DNA of 64,000 nt from Miniphocaeibacter sp012841535. GTDB lineage: Bacteria; Bacillota; Clostridia; Tissierellales; Peptoniphilaceae. The stretch lies in assembly GCF_049274025.1 (NCBI RefSeq), contig NZ_JBASRV010000018.1; one strand, 5' to 3'. Shown piece by piece: positions 15,388-22,826 of this stretch (positions are counted from its first letter, which is position 1; the number at the start of each line of letters is the position of its first letter). A program made the translations under genes and the position numbers. The notes under the pieces are model-generated. The model was not told the DNA's origin, made no database searches, and worked only from the letters and a program-made list of their open reading frames with translations.

Positions 15388-16646
15388 ATTGCATTTAAAG
15401 CTTGCTCAATATCCTCAATAATATCGTCTATATTTTCCAGTCCAACGGAAAAACGTACCATGCCACCTTCAATACCGGCAGCAATAAGTTGCTCATCTGT
15501 TAATTGACGGTGGGTTTCACTGGCAGGATGAAGTACACATGTACGAATATCAGCAACATGAACTTCATTTGAAGCTAGTTTTAAAGCATCCATAAACTTA
15601 ATTGCATTTTCCCTTCCACCTTTTATATTTAGGGAAATAACACCGCTAGCTCCCTTTAAATATTTTTTGGCTAGTTCATAATTTTCATCATTTTCTAAAC
15701 CAGGATAGGTTACAGATTCTATTTTATCGGATTTTTCAAAATATTTTGCTACAGCTGTTGCATTTTCACAGTATTGTTTCATTCTTATTGCCAAGGTTTC
15801 TAAACCTAAATTAAGTAAAAATGCAGAATGGGCAGCAGGGTAACAACCAAAGTCCCTCATTAATTGCATTCTTGCCTTAACAATATAGGCAGCCTTACCA
15901 TAGCTTTCAACATAGGAAATTCCATGGTATGACTCATCCGGTTCAACAAGTTCCGGAAACTTGCCATTAGTCCAGTCGAAATTACCACTATCTACAATTA
16001 CTCCACCAACTTGTACAGCATGGCCGTCCATATATTTTGTAGTAGAGTGAATTACAATATCGGCACCATGTTCAAAGGGTTTACATAAAACAGGAGTTGC
16101 AAAAGTGTTATCTACAATTAAAGGAACTCCATTATTATGGGCAATTTTAGAAAATTTTTCAAAATCTAAAACAGATAGTGCAGGGTTTGCAATAGTTTCT
16201 CCGAAAACCGCCTTGGTATTTTCCTTAAAGGCCTTGTTAATTTCCTCTTCAGAAGCGTTTTTGTCAACATAGATACATTCAATTCCCAATTTTTTTAAAG
16301 TATAGGAAAAAAGATTTACAGTACCACCGTAAATTTCTGTTAAACTAATAAAACTATCTCCTGCATTACATATATTTAAAATCGATAAAAGAGTAGCAGC
16401 CTGTCCTGATGTTGTACACATAGCACCAACACCACCTTCAAGTTCTGCAATTTTTTCTTCTACAGCCATAACAGTAGGGTTGGCAAATCTAGAATAAATT
16501 AAAGACTTAGTAGGTTCGTCAAAAACAGAAGCTACTTCTTCAGTTGAATCATAGACATAGGTTGTACTTTGAACAATAGGAAGAACCCTAGGTTCAGAGT
16601 TTTTAGGTGTATAGCCTGAATGCAGGCATTTAGTTTCATCTCTCAT
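15384..16646 (-). CDS. metY: O-acetylhomoserine sulfhydrylase / Cys-Met PLP-dependent enzyme
   Basis: The 420-residue protein belongs to the Cys/Met metabolism PLP family. It has the PLP-binding Lys in HSTTKYMDGHAVQVGGV (about residues 205-221), the DNTFATP and SGQAATLL blocks and the YSRFANPTV start region. Its length and the GHAVQVGG segment fit O-acetylhomoserine (thiol)-lyase, which makes homocysteine from O-acetylhomoserine and sulfide; a gamma-lyase activity is the alternative. A LysR regulator gene lies just upstream on the same strand and is the likely controller. The start has GGAGG at a normal distance. Confidence 0.87.
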   Translation of the reverse strand: MRDETKCLHSGYTPKNSEPRVLPIVQSTTYVYDSTEEVASVFDEPTKSLIYSRFANPTVMAVEEKIAELEGGVGAMCTTSGQAATLLSILNICNAGDSFISLTEIYGGTVNLFSYTLKKLGIECIYVDKNASEEEINKAFKENTKAVFGETIANPALSVLDFEKFSKIAHNNGVPLIVDNTFATPVLCKPFEHGADIVIHSTTKYMDGHAVQVGGVIVDSGNFDWTNGKFPELVEPDESYHGISYVESYGKAAYIVKARMQLMRDFGCYPAAHSAFLLNLGLETLAIRMKQYCENATAVAKYFEKSDKIESVTYPGLENDENYELAKKYLKGASGVISLNIKGGRENAIKFMDALKLASNEVHVADIRTCVLHPASETHRQLTDEQLIAAGIEGGMVRFSVGLENIDDIIEDIEQALNAI

Positions 16647-16748
16647 TAATAATCCTCCAAATAATTGAATTTAAACCATTGTATCATAAAGAAAAGCTAT
16701 AGTATAAGATAGATTAATTATACCGTGATATAGGTATAGGCTATAAGT

Positions 16749-17660
16749 TTAACTGTTAAATCCCTTAGAGTAATCAAGTAGAATATCGTAAAACTTCTTA
16801 CCTATTTCCGATAAAACTACATCTTTATGGACAATTGTACCTACTTGAATTTTTTCGTCTGCCTTAACAGGAACAGAAATAATATCGCCACCGTGTAAAT
16901 ATTCTGGAAAAACTCCGGAGGAATAGGTGTAGGCATCTAAACCTATCATAAAATTAACAACAGCAGCACGGTCACTTACACGAATACTTTTCTTTACAGG
17001 TAGGTAGCTAAAAACCTCCTCAGAATAATAAAATGAATTATACATTCCCTGGTTAAAGGAAATTTTAGGATAATCATCTAATTCGGAAATTTCTATAATA
17101 TCCTTACTTGCTAAAGGATGTTTTTTTGAAAGGAAAACATGGGGTTTAGCAGTAAAAAGTTCCTTGAAAATTAAATTGTTTTCCGACAACATCTTCCTAA
17201 TAACAGCTTCATTATAATTAGAAAGGTAAATTATACCTATTTCACTGTACATTGTTTTAACATGTTCAATAACTTCATAGGTTGTAGTTTCATTTAAAGT
17301 GAAATCATACTCTTCATTAGAATAGTCCTTAACTAAGTCAACAAAGGCATTTGCTACAAAAAGATAATGCTGAGAAGAAGCAGCGAATCTTTGTTTTTTT
17401 ACAGTTCCCTTAATAAACTTTGCCTCTAAAAGGTCAGCTTGGGTTAAAACCTGTTGTGCATAGCCTAAAAATTCAGTTCCCTTATTTGTAAGAACAACAC
17501 CTCTATTATTTCTAATAAAAATTGCAAACTGTAATTCCTTTTCCAATTCCTTAATTGCATTTGAAAGACTTGGCTGGGAAATAAAGAGTTCCTTAGCAGC
17601 CTCATTAATAGAGCCTTTTTCTGCAACCTTAACTATGTATTTTAATTGTTGTAAAGTCAT
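16749..17660 (-). CDS. LysR-family transcriptional regulator
   Basis: I start at ATG 17660 (GAGGTG upstream), giving MTLQQLKYIVKVAEKGSINE; the longer frame to 17744 has no ribosome binding site. Residues 1-60 form the LysR winged HTH (AAKELFISQPSLSNAIKELE), and the remaining ~240 residues the effector-binding domain, where a loop carries FTAKPHVFLSKKHPLAS. It precedes the O-acetylhomoserine sulfhydrylase gene by about 100 bases on the same strand. The spacer carries partial dyads (CTATAG, ATATAGG...CTATA) suitable for LysR binding. Sulfur or methionine control is inferred from the neighbour only. Confidence 0.87.
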   Translation of the reverse strand: MTLQQLKYIVKVAEKGSINEAAKELFISQPSLSNAIKELEKELQFAIFIRNNRGVVLTNKGTEFLGYAQQVLTQADLLEAKFIKGTVKKQRFAASSQHYLFVANAFVDLVKDYSNEEYDFTLNETTTYEVIEHVKTMYSEIGIIYLSNYNEAVIRKMLSENNLIFKELFTAKPHVFLSKKHPLASKDIIEISELDDYPKISFNQGMYNSFYYSEEVFSYLPVKKSIRVSDRAAVVNFMIGLDAYTYSSGVFPEYLHGGDIISVPVKADEKIQVGTIVHKDVVLSEIGKKFYDILLDYSKGFNS

Positions 17661-17814
17661 ATAGCACCTCATTAAATTGATATATTTATTATAGCATAAA
17701 ACTATATAGCTGTAAGCTAAATTTATAAATAATATATGATACAAATACCCTTATTTGTAAATTGCTATTTAATAATATATAATTAAAAAATAAAAATATT
17801 TGCAAAATTAAAAA

Positions 17815-17900
17815 CACAGTTGGTTGCTAGTCCGAACACAGTAAACTGTCAGTAACCTGCCTTCTCGGTTGTCCATTTTTTGCTTAAAAAAGAGAGGGGT
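17815..17900 (+). promoter_or_regulatory. yjdF-type riboswitch leader
   Basis: A compact structured leader lies directly before the yjdF gene. GGTTGCT (17822-17828) pairs with AGTAACC (17851-17857, one wobble), enclosing the hairpin ACAGT/ACTGT. CCTTCTC (17860-17866) can pair over 7 bp with GAGAGGG (17892-17898), which is the gene's Shine-Dalgarno, so control would be at translation. yjdF genes in Bacillota are commonly preceded by the yjdF RNA motif, reported to bind azaaromatic compounds. I identify it by gene context and fold, not by an alignment. Confidence 0.65.
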
Positions 17901-17906
17901 TTTGTT

Positions 17907-18326
17907 GTGCAAAAAATAAGTGTAAAAATGACAGTTTGTTTTGAAAATCCATTTTGGATAGGTGTTTTTGAAGAAATAGTAGATGGAAATATAAGAATTG
18001 GCAAAATAGTTTTTGGAGCTGAGCCTAAAGATTATGAAATTTATGAATTTTTAAATAAAAATTGGAAAAATCTAAAATTAAGTAATGAAACAAAAATTCA
18101 AAATAGTGGAAAGAAAATTACTAATCCTAAAAGATTACAAGGTTTAATAAAAAAGTAAGTTCAAAATAAATATTTAGGAACTAAATCTCAACAACTACTT
18201 AAAAAACAAGAAGAAGAAAGAAAAGAGCAAATCAAAAAGGAAAAGAAAGTTAAGAAAGAAATTGAAAGTCAAAGGAAATATAGGAAAAAAAGATTAAGAA
18301 AAAAGGAAAAACACAAGGGAAGATAA
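17907..18326 (+). pseudogene. yjdF: yjdF (DUF2992) with in-frame TAA
   Basis: It starts at GTG 17907 after GAGAGGGG. The first 83 codons read as YjdF: VKMTVCFENPFWIGVFE, IRIGKIVFGAEPKDYEIYEF, NPKRLQGLIKK. A TAA at 18156-18158 then interrupts, but the same frame continues with VQNKYLGTKSQQLLKKQEEE and a lysine-rich tail ending KKEKHKGR at the next stop (18324-18326). That tail is the normal C-terminus of YjdF. One sense-to-stop change (for example AAA or GAA to TAA) explains the break. The truncated product may still be made, as the core domain is nearly complete. Function of YjdF is unknown. Confidence 0.82.
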
Positions 18327-18330
18327 ATCA

Positions 18331-18360
18331 AAACCAAGAGCAATTTACTCTTGGTTTTTG
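18331..18360 (+). terminator. Intrinsic terminator after yjdF
   Basis: Stem AAACCAAGAG / CTCTTGGTTT with a 7-base loop followed by Ts; lies 4 bases after the true yjdF stop, which supports the longer original gene. Confidence 0.85.
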
Positions 18361-18383
18361 TTTGCTACAGGAAATATATATTT

Positions 18384-19832
18384 TTATAGACTATTAGGAA
18401 AATCTTCCCTAAATTTTCTAGCTAGTTTTTCCGGCCAGTCAGAAGTAGCCTCTAATTTTCCTATAAAGAATCTTAGGGTTTTAGGCTCGTCAACAAATCT
18501 TAGTCCACCAATTAAGTCACGGTTTTTGTATAACCAAACTATTCTGTCAATAGCGTATTTAACTTGTGACAGGGTAAATACCCTTCTAGGCATTGCTAGA
18601 CGAACTAATTCCATTTCAGAAAGTTGCTCAGAACCATCAGGATTTCTTTGTTCAGACAGAGTACCTCTCTCCATTCCTCTAATTCCACCGGCAATGTAAA
18701 TTGCTGCAGCTAAGGCACCAGCTGGGTATTCCTCTTGTGGAATATGTGCTACAAATTCACCGGCGTTAATATGACAGCCTAAACCACCAGCAGGTGTAAC
18801 AACTGGCACACCGTGTTTTTGTAATTCATCACTCATATACTTAATAAATTCTGGTCCTTGTGAAATTACGTCCATATCCATTGTTTCATCTAAACCAACG
18901 ACAATAGCTTCCATTTCCCTTACAGACATTCCACCATAGGTTAAAAATCCTTCAAATAAAGGTATAAGTTCTCTCATTTCCTTTAAGTTTTCTTCAGAGC
19001 GTATGCAAATTCCACCACCACGGGCAAAACCTAACTTACGGGCAGAAAAATAAACTATATCCATTAAGTCGGAAAGTTCCCTTGTAATTTCCTTAATAGT
19101 CATGTCCTTACAAGCTTCTTCCCTTGTTTTTATAAAGTAAAGATTATCCTGTAATAAACTTGCGTCTAAAACAGTCATAATTCCAAACTCCTTAGCAAGT
19201 CCACACACTTCCCTAGCATTTTCCAGTGAGAAAGGTTGACCACCAATTAAATTAGTACCTGCCTCTAAACGTATAAAAGGAATATTATCTGCTCCAACTT
19301 CTTCAATTAACTTACGAAGTCTAACAGTGTCAAAATTTCCCTTAAAAGGATAATCTGAATTTATTTTTAAACCTTCCTCTATAACCAACTCTTCAACCCT
19401 ACCTCCAAGTCTAGTTATATGAGCCTTAGGAGTAGTAAAATGGAAATTCATAGGAATAACGGAACCTTCCTTAACAAAGGCCTCAGCTAAAATATTTTCA
19501 CAAGCACGTCCTTGGTGGGCAGGTAGAAAATACTCCATTCCAAAAATTTCCCTTACTTTATTTTCCAGTCTTGTAAAAGTTTCACTACCAGCGTAACTAT
19601 CATCTGCCACCATCATAGCTGCTTGTTGTCTGTCACTCATTGCATTAACACCACTGTCAGTAAGCATATCCATAAAAACATCTTTATTTTGCAACATAAA
19701 AGTATTAAAGCCTGCTTTTTCCATAGCTTCCTTACGGTATTCAACAGCTGGTAAATTAAGTTTTTGTACAATACGTACCTTATGCATTTCCAGTGGTATA
19801 TTCTCTCCAGTAAAAAATTCGATATTTGCCAT
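18384..19832 (-). CDS. Tyrosine phenol-lyase/tryptophanase family beta-eliminating lyase
   Basis: The 482-residue PLP enzyme matches the TnaA/TPL family along its length: LPAHQGRACENIL, LIGGQPFSLENARE, and the Lys-containing FSARKLGFARGGGICI (PLP Lys about residue 268). Residues that separate the two activities look TPL-like: MERG (Arg381 of Citrobacter TPL) and LRFF near the C-terminus, where tryptophanase has LRHF. Two family motifs deviate: DATRC is DASLL, losing an Arg that contacts the cofactor, and SGKKD is SARKL. Tyrosine, tryptophan or another beta-substituted amino acid could be the substrate. A T-box leader with a Tyr specifier precedes it. Confidence 0.82.
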   Translation of the reverse strand: MANIEFFTGENIPLEMHKVRIVQKLNLPAVEYRKEAMEKAGFNTFMLQNKDVFMDMLTDSGVNAMSDRQQAAMMVADDSYAGSETFTRLENKVREIFGMEYFLPAHQGRACENILAEAFVKEGSVIPMNFHFTTPKAHITRLGGRVEELVIEEGLKINSDYPFKGNFDTVRLRKLIEEVGADNIPFIRLEAGTNLIGGQPFSLENAREVCGLAKEFGIMTVLDASLLQDNLYFIKTREEACKDMTIKEITRELSDLMDIVYFSARKLGFARGGGICIRSEENLKEMRELIPLFEGFLTYGGMSVREMEAIVVGLDETMDMDVISQGPEFIKYMSDELQKHGVPVVTPAGGLGCHINAGEFVAHIPQEEYPAGALAAAIYIAGGIRGMERGTLSEQRNPDGSEQLSEMELVRLAMPRRVFTLSQVKYAIDRIVWLYKNRDLIGGLRFVDEPKTLRFFIGKLEATSDWPEKLARKFREDFPNSL

Positions 19833-19911
19833 TTCTAATCCTCCTAAAATTAATAAAGCTTTTAAAATATAATAGTAAGTGGTGTAGGGTTTAAGTATTT
19901 AAGAAAAATAA

Positions 19912-20180
19912 AAAAACACCCATCCTCTTTGGTGAAAGAGGACGAGTGTATAACCCGTGTTACCACCTCAATTTGTTAAGTCCTTGCGAAATTAACCTTT
20001 TCGGGTGCAATATGAAAAACATATGACATCCTATTACTGTAACGGGTAAGCCCGTCTCAACCTACTCATACTATTTTTCGATGAGAAGCTACAAGATGTA
20101 TTCATTTTAATATTTTACATTACCTTACACCAACTGGTAACTCTCTTAAGTAAAATAAAAAAACTACTTATTCTTGTAAT
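19912..20180 (-). promoter_or_regulatory. T-box leader with tyrosine (UAC) specifier
   Basis: On the minus strand Stem I is bounded by ACAAGA/TCTTGT (20172-20177 and 20091-20096). Its specifier loop has AGTA on one side and GAA followed by TAC (20098-20100) on the other, the usual loop-E arrangement. The AGAGAG bulge and a terminal loop with GTTGGTGTAA follow. The T-box proper GGTGGTAACACGGG is at 19952-19969, with TGGT able to pair with an ACCA tRNA end (A discriminator, as in tRNA-Tyr). The terminator hairpin is at 19912-19949. It controls the downstream lyase by uncharged tRNA, read-through being expected when Tyr-tRNA charging falls. Confidence 0.88.
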
Positions 20181-20350
20181 AGCCACGATATTTTATTACG
20201 TTAAAGCATATCACAAATAAAGTATATAGTCAATTAATTACTAGGAAAAGAATAGTCCTAAAAAAGAAGGGATTATTGTGTATTTTCATATTGATTTAAA
20301 CAAATAAAGAGTATATATTATAGTGTAGACTAAAAACAAAGAGGAATACT

Positions 20351-20557
20351 ATGGTTAATAATGTATTAATAAAAATAATTCAAATACTACTTTTAATAAT
20401 TGGCTTAATATTAGTGGGATTTTTGTTTTATAATATATTTTTTGTACAACTAACAATACAATCACGTATATTAAAAACAATTCTTGCAATATTAGGACTT
20501 GCTATTTGGGTTAGATTTTTGGTGTATATAATTAGAAAATTCAAGAAATATTTTTAG
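20351..20557 (+). CDS. Small two-span membrane protein, unknown
   Basis: A 68-residue protein after AGAGGAATACT. Two hydrophobic segments (about residues 7-30 and 40-60) end with a basic tail RKFKKYF. It ends 12 bases before the ABC-F gene and is probably co-transcribed with it. I recognise no family. Confidence 0.6.
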   Translation: MVNNVLIKIIQILLLIIGLILVGFLFYNIFFVQLTIQSRILKTILAILGLAIWVRFLVYIIRKFKKYF

Positions 20558-20569
20558 AGGGGAAAAAAT

Positions 20570-22159
20570 TTGATAAATATAACAGATTTAAGTTTAAGTT
20601 TTCAAGGACAAAAATTATTTGATGATGTTAACTTAACATTTTCAAAAGGAAATTGCTATGGGGTAATAGGAGCAAATGGAGCAGGTAAATCCACCTTTTT
20701 ACGAATCCTACAAGGAGAATTAGAACCTGACACAGGAACTGTAGCAATAGATAAAAATGAAAGAATGTCGGTTTTAGAACAGGACCATAACCAGTTTGAC
20801 GACGAAAAAATTCTAGATGTAGTAATATCTGGCAATCCAAGACTAATAGAAATAATGCATTTAAAAGACGAGCTATATGCAAAACCAGACTTTAATGAAG
20901 AAGATGGAATAAAGGTAGCAGAACTAGAAGAAGAATTTTTGGAAATGGATGGCTGGGAGGCAGAGTCAGAAGCAGCCACTATTTTACAAGGCCTTAATAT
21001 AGATGTAGACAAACATAATAAATTTGTAAGGGAATTAACAGGTAAAGAAAAAGTAAGGGTCCTATTAGCGAAAGCCTTATTTGGAAAACCAGACATACTT
21101 TTACTAGACGAGCCTACAAATGATTTAGATATTAAGTCTATATTATGGTTGGAAAATTTCTTAATTGACTATGAAGGAATGGTTATAGTAGTTTCCCATG
21201 ACAGATACTTTTTAAATAATGTCTGTACCCATATGGTAGATATAGATTTTAGGAAAATAAAAATATTTGTGGGAAATTATGATTTTTGGTATGAGTCCAG
21301 CCAGTTAATGTCTAAACTAATAAAAGAACAAAACAAGAAAAAAGAAGAGAAAATAAAGGAACTACAGAACTTTATTCAACGTTTCTCTGCCAATAAATCA
21401 AAGTCAAAACAAGCAACATCAAGAAAAAAACTACTGGATAAAATTCAAATAGAGGACTTACAACCATCAACAAGAAGGTATCCCTTTGTAGGTTTTGAAA
21501 TGGAAAGGGAAGCAGGAAACCAAATTCTAGAAGTAAATGAAATATCTAAAACTATAGATGGAAGTAAAGTTTTAGACAAGGTTAGTTTTAGGGTGAATAA
21601 AGATGAAAAAATAGCCTTTATAGGAAATGAAATATCGGTAACAACCTTATTTAAAATACTCGTAGGAGAACTAGAGCCAGATGAAGGTAGTTACAAGTGG
21701 GGGCAAACTATTACAAAATCCTATTTTCCAAGGGATAATAGCTCCTATTTTGACAAGACCGGCTTAAACCTAATAGATTGGTTAAGGCAATTTTCAGTAG
21801 AGCAGTCAGAAATTTATATAAGAGGGTTCTTAGGAAGAATGTTATTTTCAGGAGATGACGCATTAAAACCGGCAGATAAATTATCTGGTGGAGAAAAAGT
21901 CAGAATGATGCTATCTAAAATGATGATGTTCGGCTCAAATGTCTTATTATTTGACCAACCAACAAACCATCTAGACCTAGAATCTATAATTGCCCTTAAC
22001 AATGGTCTAAAGGCCTTTAAGGGAAATATCCTATTTACTTCCCATGACACTGAATTTATAAACAGTATAGCCAATAGAATAATTCAGCTAGATGAAAAAA
22101 TAATTGAAGACAGAAATATGACTTACGAAGAATTTATAGAAAGGTTTATAGAAAAATAA
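20570..22159 (+). CDS. ABC-F ATPase (YkpA/YbiT-like) with degenerate second ATPase site
   Basis: TTG start after GAGGGG. The 529 residues hold two ATPase domains joined by a charged linker (about 240-310) and no membrane segments, as in ABC-F translation factors. Domain 1 is intact: GANGAGKSTFLRIL, LTGKEKVRVLLAKAL, LLLDEPTNDLD, SHDRYF. Domain 2 has GNEISVTTLFKIL, with Val at the Walker A Lys position, and LLFDQPTNHLD, with Gln at the catalytic Glu position; LSGGEKVRMMLS is normal. It would act at the ribosome E site; only one site looks fit to hydrolyse ATP. The Glu-to-Gln change occurs elsewhere in this subfamily as far as I recall; the lost Lys is less usual. Confidence 0.87.
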   Translation: MINITDLSLSFQGQKLFDDVNLTFSKGNCYGVIGANGAGKSTFLRILQGELEPDTGTVAIDKNERMSVLEQDHNQFDDEKILDVVISGNPRLIEIMHLKDELYAKPDFNEEDGIKVAELEEEFLEMDGWEAESEAATILQGLNIDVDKHNKFVRELTGKEKVRVLLAKALFGKPDILLLDEPTNDLDIKSILWLENFLIDYEGMVIVVSHDRYFLNNVCTHMVDIDFRKIKIFVGNYDFWYESSQLMSKLIKEQNKKKEEKIKELQNFIQRFSANKSKSKQATSRKKLLDKIQIEDLQPSTRRYPFVGFEMEREAGNQILEVNEISKTIDGSKVLDKVSFRVNKDEKIAFIGNEISVTTLFKILVGELEPDEGSYKWGQTITKSYFPRDNSSYFDKTGLNLIDWLRQFSVEQSEIYIRGFLGRMLFSGDDALKPADKLSGGEKVRMMLSKMMMFGSNVLLFDQPTNHLDLESIIALNNGLKAFKGNILFTSHDTEFINSIANRIIQLDEKIIEDRNMTYEEFIERFIEK

Positions 22160-22211
22160 TATTCTATACTATAGAAGGAAATAAAAATATTTTAAAACAC
22201 GATTTAGAAAG

Positions 22212-22242
22212 TAAGAAGGGAAAAATTTTCCTTCTTTTTTTA
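22212..22242 (+). terminator. Intrinsic terminator after ABC-F
   Basis: Stem AGAAGGGAAAA / TTTTCCTTCT followed by a run of Ts. Confidence 0.85.
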
Positions 22243-22293
22243 ATATTTACTAATTTTCGAAATAAAATATAAAAACAGGAATAGTCTTTATCC

Positions 22294-22575
22294 CTACTTC
22301 CATATAATATTTGCTAATTTCCTTAAATTCATGTAAGGAAATAAGAGCAATAGCTTATTTTTTAACCTTTATGTAGTGTATATCTTATACCATGTAATTC
22401 TTTATCATCAGCAAATACCCTTTCTATTGTTTCTTTTCTCCTGCCATATTTTTTCACTTTTCTATACATTCTTCCCAAATGTGCCTATCTACAACTTTTT
22501 GATTATTTTTACTTTCCCTGTATTTCTCTATATATTTGCAGTTTTTACAATCTTTAGGATTGCTTTTATATTATC
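22294..22575 (-). pseudogene. Remnant of an IS1182-family transposase (C-terminal end, frameshifted)
   Basis: On the minus strand three frames together give a transposase C-terminus. NPKDCKNCKYIEKYRESKNN and QKVVDRHIWEE come first, then after a frame change KYGRRKETIERVFADDKELH and GIRYTLHKG, then LLFPYMNLRKLAN...WK. These are the Cys-rich block, the RKETIERVFAD DDE-helix block and the CMNLKKLA end of IS1182-type transposases. At least two frameshifts and stops make it non-functional. A plus-strand frame over the same bases (22376-22609) is its shadow. The N-terminal two thirds are absent. Confidence 0.75.
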
Positions 22576-22647
22576 AATATCCATATCTGTTAGTAGTAAT
22601 ATATTTTAATATTTTAAAGGCTGTTGGCATTTCATTGTCAAGGGCCT

Positions 22648-22679
22648 AAAAGAAGGAGTAATTTATTCCTTCTTTTTTT
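22648..22679 (+). terminator. Hairpin with T-run before the surface protein gene
   Basis: Stem AAAGAAGGAGTA / TATTCCTTCTTT followed by Ts. It lies at the outer edge of the transposase relic and may derive from that element. Confidence 0.65.
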
Positions 22680-22826
22680 GTCTAGAAATATATTATTCAT
22701 AATATGCAAACAAGAACAAAAAAAACATTGTCTTGTCAGTAAAAAACAGGAGGGTGATTTGACAAATTAGAAAGAAAATAAATGAAAAAACTAATTAATA
22801 AAATAAAAAAATAAATGGAGGTTAAA

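Noticed and set aside
22376..22609. Plus-strand frame of 77 codons with a hydrophobic translation
   Set aside because: It has no ribosome binding site and lies exactly antisense to the IS1182 transposase remnant, whose motifs are recognisable; it is a shadow of that relic.
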